A stretch of 64,000 nt of DNA, from contig CM059569.1 of NCBI GenBank assembly GCA_030386875.1, positions 39,223,842-39,287,841 of the forward strand, in the 5' to 3' direction. The stretch comes from Morinoia aosen (taxonomy: Eukaryota; Arthropoda; Malacostraca; Amphipoda; Talitridae). Under the pieces are notes generated by a model. It was given only the letters and a program-made list of their open reading frames with translations, was not told the origin of the DNA and ran no database searches. Positions within the stretch are counted from its first letter, which is position 1; each line of letters opens with the position of its first letter. Of the stretch, positions 57,207-64,000 are shown piece by piece. The position numbers and the translations under genes are program-made.

Positions 57207-57332
57207 GTCAGCGCGGCTTCCTCATGACAGTAATGAGGATGTAAAAAGATCACAATAAAATTAAAATAAGTCAGCGCGGCTTCCTCATGACAGTAATGAG
57301 AATGTAAAAAGATCACAATAAAATTAAAATAA
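57207..57332. repeat. 63-bp tandem duplication
   Basis: Two copies of a 63-bp segment starting GTCAGCGCGGCTTCCTCATG at 57207 and 57270, differing at one or two bases. Confidence 0.95.
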
Positions 57333-58755
57333 TCCCGTACGCGCAATTAGCGAAGCCTGGCGTCACGCTGAGGGCGCACTCATTTGGCGGCGGTGAACCT
57401 TGCATTGCTAACAATTATTTAGGCATTAATTCTTAATATTGCAGTACTATTGTAGGTGAAATAATTGCCCCGAATTGCAGGTCCCGCTCATTTTGTCAAC
57501 GGAGATGATGATTGACTTGTTCATAAAGCTATCAATATTTGCAGGCTAAAAATAGGTGGAGTCCTAGATTTTATTTCTATTGACATGTGAGTGACAAGAG
57601 GGTGAGTGCTGCTGTCTCCGGTTACGTCAAAATTATCTGTTCTGTAATGCCCGCTGCTCCTTTACTGCCCACTGAAATATTGGAGAACAGCAGGAATGTC
57701 ACAGAGCTGTGCGGTGCCGCCTCCGCAGCCTTCAAAATGCAAGGTAGCGCAAAAATAAAAACAAATTTAAAAAGTATCGAAAAATAGTAACCTTAATTGA
57801 GATTTAGCGGAAAATAATTATTAGGCAGGGAAAAGAGAACTATCGCCTATCTGCAATGCATCAAGCCTCTACCGAGGAGAGAGCAGCAGTCAGAGCAACA
57901 GACTACAGAGCCACGGAACTCGGAGCACCACACACGAAACCAAGACAGGATTTCCGTAGTCTACCTGAGCGAGATGAGGCTGTGTTAATTACTGTTAGAT
58001 TTTAATTAAAATAGAGGCGACATGATAACGAGGCTGAGCTGAATGTGATCAAAATCACTGAATACCGGTAAAAAGAATAGGATGTAATTCAAGCTGCCGA
58101 TTATTTAACTCAGTGACGGGCTGGAATGCCGTGCCATGATCAACACGAGGGCTGCTGCGAGGCTTCTTGTGCGCCTTGCTGATAAATTCGTGCGTAATAG
58201 CGCCGGCTCCACATACACACTCCACACACACTTACTCCACCACACACCCAGGAGAGCGTTCAGCACCAAGAACCTTCTTGAGCCAGGAGGGCCTTCTCAA
58301 ATCTCCCTCCGAGCCTCAAAGAAACTCCGGCTGTCAGCGGCACAAACTTGAGCCCACGCGAGTTCGGCATGCAAATGTCCACCCAGAGCTGCGTGACAAT
58401 GTGCAAGTAAGGAGTGTACTCTCACAATTGGGTCGCTACTGCAGGTAGAGTACAAGATGCAGGTACAGGACCATATTAATCTTTTAACGTCCGAATTCTG
58501 TACTCGTATCATCGTTATCACAACTCCCATCACTAAACTGGCAACGGCATCAGGTAGTCATCAATATCAGGATGAGGAAGGAACTGCCACTCGGCAGTGA
58601 ACTCCAAGGAGCACATCAGGGAACTAATTTAACGAGAATCGCAATAAATTAAGGCTATTTCCAAAAGAAGACCGTGCAGTCCGCTTGGGCATTAAAGGGT
58701 TAATGATGGCAACAGGCAGCAGCAGTGCTAGTACCTGTAACACAAGTCATGACTT
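57333..58755. other. Stretch without a recognised gene
   Basis: Frames of 60-93 codons only, with no recognisable domain. Confidence 0.45.
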
Positions 58756-58757
58756 GC

Positions 58758-58781
58758 AGAGCAGCAGCAGCAGCAGCAGCA
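58758..58781. repeat. (AGC)n microsatellite
   Basis: About eight AGC trinucleotides. Confidence 0.9.
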
Positions 58782-59728
58782 CGCCAGAAGCTCAGCCCGC
58801 GGTGCGCAGCTCACACAATGCTCCGTTATCGCGCATGCGCGCTCAAGGCAAGAAAGGAAAGCATCGCTGCCTCCAGACTCACTTCTTCAGTTAATCACGT
58901 AAAACTGAAGTGGCTTCAGTGGAAAAAGAAAGCGCGTTGTCAAGGTAACGCCTGAAAAGAGGTGAGCTTTGCCATCACTGACGTCACCACAGCAGCACAA
59001 GCTGGGACTGGAGCGCCTGAGGTCGTGTTCGTGCTTCTGAGTGATGGTCCTACTGCTGGTGATTACTGTACTCCTGTATTTCCTCAATAAGTAGCTATTC
59101 TAATGCAAGGCTATATTTCACGCCGGGGTTTTAGACGAGATATAGAGTGGGGTGACTCGAAACGCTCACGTCACTCAAATTTCTTACGTATGGAGCCCGC
59201 TATGGTAGCTACTATGACGTAATAGTCTCCTTTGAGTTTGATTGATAAATCTATTTTTCGAATATTATTGTTTCTTTATAGTGACTCACTAATGTAGGTT
59301 TTCATGATGAACAACCTTTCATATTTTACGTTAAGTAAGACCTCAATGAAAATCAAATGGGCCTCAAGAGTCAGTTTAGAGTTGTACCATTCATGTCGTC
59401 TGCTCAGCCAAGCGACATCTGACGGTTGCGGTCTTGACAAATCTTTCTTTCATTTCTTGCCTTCATTTAATTATAAAAATATTGAAAAACTATTATAATT
59501 TGTAAAAAAATAGCATTTATATCAGAAGACACGGGATGAGCATTATAATTTCGGAAAAAATAAGTTACCCCATTTTCCCATTTAATGAATAGAAGACCAT
59601 GATGAAGAAGTCATTCAGTGCTAACTTCATACTCAACTCAGACGACCAAAATACAAAGAAAATTATTCATTAAAAGAAGTGAATATCATGTCCGATGCAG
59701 AATCTCAGCTCAGGGCAGGCTGCCAGGA
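58782..59728. other. Stretch without a recognised gene
   Basis: Unique-looking, increasingly AT-rich sequence. No recognisable coding region. Confidence 0.45.
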
Positions 59729-60025
59729 CGGGCAGAACTGGCCAAGTTTTCTGCTCGCGATAGCCGTGTGCTATAGGTTCCGCCGCCGTGCGGCCGGGAC
59801 CCGGGTTCGAAACTCGGCGCAGGCAGTGGCGATTTTCTCTGTTGGGTATAGGAGAAAAATTCCAAGCCCAATACCCCACTCTACCCAGGTGTCTGAAATG
59901 GGTACCGGTCTTGACCGGGGGAAAGCGTCATGCCGTCCTGGCGTTAGTTATAAGGCATTTGAAAATCCAATGTACAAGGTGATATGTATCAGGCTTGGTT
60001 GGAAATAAAGCATCCGTAGATGCCT

Positions 60026-60061
<36 letters not shown>
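59729..60061 (+). mobile_element. tRNA-derived SINE, full-length
   Basis: The head reads GGGCAGAACTGGCCAAGTTT, with TGGCCAAG as an A-box-like motif, and 70-75 bp on CGGGTTCGAAACTC, a near-canonical B box. This is the split pol III promoter of a tRNA-derived SINE. The body runs through GGGTACCGGTCTTGACCGGG and TATCAGGCTTGGTTGGAAAT to an (ATT)n tail at 60029-60061. The reverse copy at 51862-52055 and part of the 150-bp repeats at 1451 and 13518 share its 3' half or tail. The source tRNA was not assigned. Confidence 0.9.
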
Positions 60062-60062
<1 letters not shown>

Positions 60063-61183
60063 TGCACCTTCTCAGTCGTGCGTGCAGGCAACCTGCACTG
60101 CATGGAGCAGGCCGCTGGCCTGCCTACACTGACTTGTGGCCTGCCTGAACAGCCTTCTTTTCTGCACAGTTTGCGCGGCAGGCACCTCTAGCAGGTGCAA
60201 TTATTCATGTGCTGTTTAATGTATTGATTTTATCGACTTTTGCGCCCCGTGAGGAGCCGCTGAACAATGCATCGACCGCCGCCCTGTGCGCCTAACTCGA
60301 CCAGGGGTGACCGAGGACCTGAGCTCTGTGATCAGAACTTCCATTTTACGCTCAATCGTCGCTTTTGCGTTAAATTCTTCATTTCCAGGGATTATTTCAT
60401 CAATATTTTACGGAGATGGTAAAGTATGGAGATACAGGTTCTTCTGAAGCTCTATCTCCAATACTTCTCCAGCACTTGAGATACAGCTGCAGAAGAGCCT
60501 GTGATGATTGCAATGTTGATTTTCGTGTTCATTGAGAATGCTATGATTTTATCACAGTTCAACATTTATCTCATGTGATAAGAGAAATCTAACGCTTGAC
60601 GCGTGGCCATAAAATTCCTCGCTTCGGTCGATTTCAGCAACGTCAGGAGTCTCAGGACGGCGCAGCCGAGTGAGGGGCAGCCAGCCTGCGGGACTCTCAA
60701 GCTACAATAGAAGCATATCACCGAAATTCGTCATACAACACGAAAAACTTTATACCTCTTAAAAGTTGCTCCAAAAAATCGACATGTAAAGCTTCAAACA
60801 TTCTTTAACAGAAAGGTCCTTATATCTAATTGATGAGAGTACCAGACAAGATATCCTTATATGTATGACAGGCTTGAAACAATTGAGAGTGAACAGTAAA
60901 AAGGAACACTCTTTGTTCGCTAAAAATGAGAGAAAAAAGGAAAAGGCCCAGAACAAATACCGGAACAGGCAAATATGAGAACACTAGGACGTGAAGACAG
61001 TAACGCTTTGAACTGCACAGCCCTCACGTTGCTACATGAGCTAGCACGGCTGTGCAGTGTCGGCCGACGTTTTTGGGAGTATGATGGGTAAATAAAAATA
61101 ATAATAATTAAAAAAGAGAAGGTTTGTTGTTCAATAATTCAGTGATACGAATATAGCGAGCGCTAATGGGAGTGAATACAATC

Positions 61184-61186
<3 letters not shown>
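60062..61186. other. Stretch without a recognised gene
   Basis: No ORF longer than about 65 codons and no recognised element. Confidence 0.45.

Positions 61187-61247
<61 letters not shown>
61187..61247. repeat. (AT)n microsatellite
   Basis: About thirty AT dinucleotides. Confidence 0.95.
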
Positions 61248-61251
<4 letters not shown>

Positions 61252-61581
61252 ACCGGCATAAAATATATACTGCATGTTATTCTTTATTCTATTCTATATT
61301 CATTTGAGACAGTGAAAAAGGTTTGGTTGACGAAACTTACATCACCATTGTACATAACGTTCATCTGAGACAGAAGAACGAACATTCGCTCTGAAATAAT
61401 TGTTTTGCTTGCGCATTATGCAGTGTGTGAAAACGAGTAGGTAAATGTTTCATTAATCTCATGTCCTAAATTACATTCATTTTTATTCATTTATTTATAT
61501 TTTGGGATACAGAAACATATGACGCGCATAGGTATAGCTTAAAATGTTTCCGTAAGTAGTGAAGTCGTAGTATAAACTTGA

Positions 61582-61712
61582 CTTTACTGAACACCTCTGC
61601 TTTACTGAACACCTCAGCTCTACTGAATACCTCAGCTCTACTGAACACCTCTGCTTTACTGAACACCTCTGCTTAACTGAACACCTCAGCTCTACTGAAT
61701 ACCTCAGCTCTG
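61582..61712. repeat. 18-bp array, left part
   Basis: About seven copies of TACTGAACACCTCAGCTC / TACTGAACACCTCTGCTT. The array is interrupted at CAGCTCT by a ~370-bp-family element and resumes with CTCTACTGAACACC at 62009. Confidence 0.92.
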
Positions 61713-62008
61713 TCAAAAGTGCGGAAATTGTCAAAAGTGTTTCCACCCCACAATGAAAATGCATCGTCCATGAAATTGTGTTGTCTCTTATAATTATAAT
61801 TACATGTATCATCAGATGTAGATTAAGCAACATTAGGAGTATATTACCCTCAATAATTTATTTCCGACTAGTAACATTGGTATTACAATACTCGTGTGTG
61901 TGTATAATCTAAGTGTATTAACTTTAAGATATTTTAAAAACCAATGATGGTACTTTTGTAATATCTTTATTGGAAATAAACTGTTTTTCTTTTTTCTTTT
62001 CTTTTCTC
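61713..62008 (+). mobile_element. ~370-bp interspersed element, copy 3 (5'-truncated)
   Basis: From CTGTCAAAAGTG onward this matches the 3' 260 bp of the copies at 18262 and 19081, ending in TTGGAAATAAACTG and a (TTTTC)n tail. Only the 3' part is present, as for a 5'-truncated retroposon. CTCT lies at both edges of the insertion in the 18-bp array. A small extra AGTGCGGAAATTGTCAAAAG at the 5' end repeats the junction. Confidence 0.8.
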
Positions 62009-62185
62009 TACTGAACACCTTTGCTTTACTGAACACCTCAGCTCTACTGAATTCCTCAGCTCTACTGAACACCTCTGCTTTACTGAACACCTCAGCTCTA
62101 CTGAATTCCTCAGCTTTACTGAACACCTCTGCTTTACTGCACACCTCAGCTCTACTGAATTCCTCAGCTTTACTGAACACATCAG
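62009..62185. repeat. 18-bp array, right part
   Basis: About ten more 18-bp units in the same orientation as the left part, with GAATTCCTCAGC variants. Long minus-strand frames of Ser/Val/Lys-rich hexapeptides are repeat artefacts. Confidence 0.92.
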
Positions 62186-62873
62186 CTTTCAGTGATTTCT
62201 AATTCAACGTTCGCTGCTCGTAGGGCACTTAATGAGTGCGAACGTCGGAATTTTCAGTTATTTTTACGATAATCACCGCAAATTCTTGTTCAATTTGAGA
62301 GTTTTTATGCGTTGGTGGAGTTTGTGCGACATGAGAGCATCTAAACTGAGAGTTTGCCATCCCAGGCCACATGAAGTGTAGCTGACGGCGACATCATTCC
62401 TCCCATTAGGCTTGTGTTGGAAGTAGCGGGCCGACTCTGCGCTGAGGGAGGTCGGAGAGGACTCGTGCAGGGCCTCATGAGTACGGAATCTTTCTGGTAT
62501 GCAATTACATTTTGGTTTGTTCTTAGGAGAGGAGCTGCGTCATCGTGTATCCTAAATATGCATTTGCATGAAATCATGGCTGCAACGTTTACATATTTTG
62601 TAATTGCTCTTGAAAATATTGATGTCTCCCAAAACTAAACAGCTGTATTAAAAGTATGAAAATACTTGAGATAGAATCACCAAAAATTTTGTCTTCTCGT
62701 CATGCATGTTCTTAATCCGATAGAAAACATTAAGGATGCGGTTATTCCTCCCACGTATGATCTGGACATTACTTCGTAAAGACAAATGTCTAGGTTTTCA
62801 ATTTGCCTATGGGCTCGATTTTATCATTTAGAAACGTTTTACGTACCTCTAGAATATTTACTGGTCTTAATCT
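62186..62873. other. Stretch without a recognised gene
   Basis: Overlapping frames of 74-78 codons at 62341-62638 on both strands have no recognisable domain. Confidence 0.4.
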
Positions 62874-63179
62874 CTACTTGTTTTGGAGATGAGGAGATGA
62901 AGCCCCACTTGAATTTACATTTGTTGGCTTGTCTGGAATGAGCTCAGATGGTGCATCAAAAACTTTTTCACCAACTTTTGAGGGGAAAGTGCTGAAACCC
63001 TTCACTGTTTTCAAAGGGTTGTTAAAATTATTCGTGCAGTCTGAACCTTTACAATGAGCAACTCCTCTGATGATATCCCGAGTTTGTTTAGGATTCCCCT
63101 TTGCTCCCAAAAAGAGTTCAGTGAGAGCGGTCCTGCGGTGCTTCAGTGACGTTTTTTGATGTTTAGATCGGTCGAACGG
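62874..63179 (-). other. Possible exon or decayed coding fragment
   Basis: An open minus-strand stretch of about 100 codons between stops. It has a balanced, non-repetitive composition unlike the satellite frames, including LKHRRTALTELFLGAKGNPK and DAPSELIPDKPTNVNSSG near its end. There is no ATG at its start and no clear splice acceptor was seen. It could be the last exon of a host gene or a relic of a mobile-element protein. I do not recognise the family, and the call rests only on composition. Confidence 0.25.
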
Positions 63180-64000
63180 TCACCATTTGACGTATTTCTT
63201 TCGTATTCGCGCAAGTAACTACTGTTACACACCGTCGCTCACAGACAGCAGCCTCCAGCACGGTTGTAAGGGTCAGTAATGCGGCACGCAGAGCAGACAC
63301 CAGAGCTGCCAGACCGCACGATGGTCACCACGGAAGCAAGGAGCCTGACGAGGGCAGTCGTGTCACCTTTGACGTGAGGTGGCAGTCTTGACTTCAGTGG
63401 TGGCTGATAGGCGACCCATTTCTACAGTCAAAAGGGCATTGAAAGACTTTTCAGAATTTCGCATTTTATTAATAAAGGCACTCGCGTATGGTGGTCTAGT
63501 ACACACAGCATCCTACAAAGTTGCTATTATAAAAATTAAGTTTCTGATTTTCATCCCTACTGACATGTTGTGGGTGACTTATACTCTTTTTAGCAATAGC
63601 TTCATCTGCCATGGGAGTCCTATTGGTTGAGCAAGCATCCTCTCATACATTAAGTGGAGATCCTGGCAATGTTCAAGACAACTCTGCACTCAGGCACAAC
63701 ACGTCAATGGTACAAAAAACTAAGACTTAAACACATCCAATAACGAGATCTTTGGGCGATAGAATAGAAAAGTTTTTCATTCATTAGGCCATGAGCTTCT
63801 GAAAAAAAGTGACACCTCTGACACACAAGAAAATGCTAAAGGACCGTATATCTTCCAAGGATCATAAAAACTCGTGAGATATCGCTACCATTGCTCTTCT
63901 AACTCAAAAACGGGACTCGGCCGTCTGACGTCACACGAGGTGAAGTGAAGCCTACACTGCACGTTACAGCAAAGCCTCAACACACAACTCAATGAAAGCT
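63180..64000. other. Stretch without a recognised gene
   Basis: An 83-codon frame at 63379-63630 is not recognisable. No repeats or elements were seen. Confidence 0.4.

Noticed and set aside
59729-59816. Functional tRNA gene
   Set aside because: The cloverleaf is incomplete, with only A- and B-box-like motifs. It continues into a SINE body and an (ATT)n tail.
61582-62185. Ser/Val/Lys hexapeptide repeat protein on the minus strand
   Set aside because: The 18-bp unit is a multiple of three and so stays open. The frame is broken by an inserted retroposon and has no gene context.

Overview
This window looks like repeat-dense eukaryotic, probably arthropod, nuclear DNA. The grounds are a Ty3/Gypsy LTR retrotransposon, a decayed mariner transposon, a tRNA-derived SINE, a 5'-truncated LINE, short TIR elements and many satellite arrays. 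There are no operons or ribosome-binding sites and no recognisable host gene. The only convincing coding sequences belong to mobile elements. I cannot name the species.

Layout. 1-4.4 kb: short minisatellites (44, 41, 14, 45 and 12 bp periods), one TTAA-flanked inverted-repeat element and a 42-bp near-palindrome. 3.8-13.5 kb: a 44/104-bp GC-rich array split by a complete Gypsy element (4366-12752) with 706-bp LTRs that differ at two positions, GGCA target duplications, gag, and a pol ORF one frame back that begins near an A AAA AAC slippery heptamer. 13.86-17.44 kb: a 40-bp satellite with 120- and 240-bp higher-order periods. 18.1-19.45 kb: two copies of a ~370-bp element, each after a TG/TA microsatellite. 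20.5-25.94 kb: a 22-bp satellite of about 247 copies. 26.7-28.83 kb: a 26-bp satellite. 29.2-38.97 kb: an 89-bp satellite split by a 5.38-kb minus-strand LTR element with no pol. 39.04-40.21 kb: a 30-bp satellite. 40.24-40.52 kb: a 43-bp palindromic array.

40.5-64 kb is lower-copy DNA with scattered elements: a TIR element (43.4 kb), a hAT-type MITE (47.7 kb), a nested mariner/TTAA element/SINE (51.8-53.0 kb), a LINE 3' end (54.0-54.7 kb), a full-length SINE (59.7-60.06 kb) and a third ~370-bp element inside an 18-bp array (61.6-62.2 kb), with small minisatellites between them.

Tandem arrays cover roughly a third of the window (about 20 kb by adding the array lengths). At least four mobile elements sit inside arrays, so array halves now lie on both sides of each insertion. 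The Gypsy element is the only one here that looks capable of autonomous activity. The pol-less LTR element resembles it in primer-binding site, LTR ends and target-duplication length, and may depend on a related element for its proteins.
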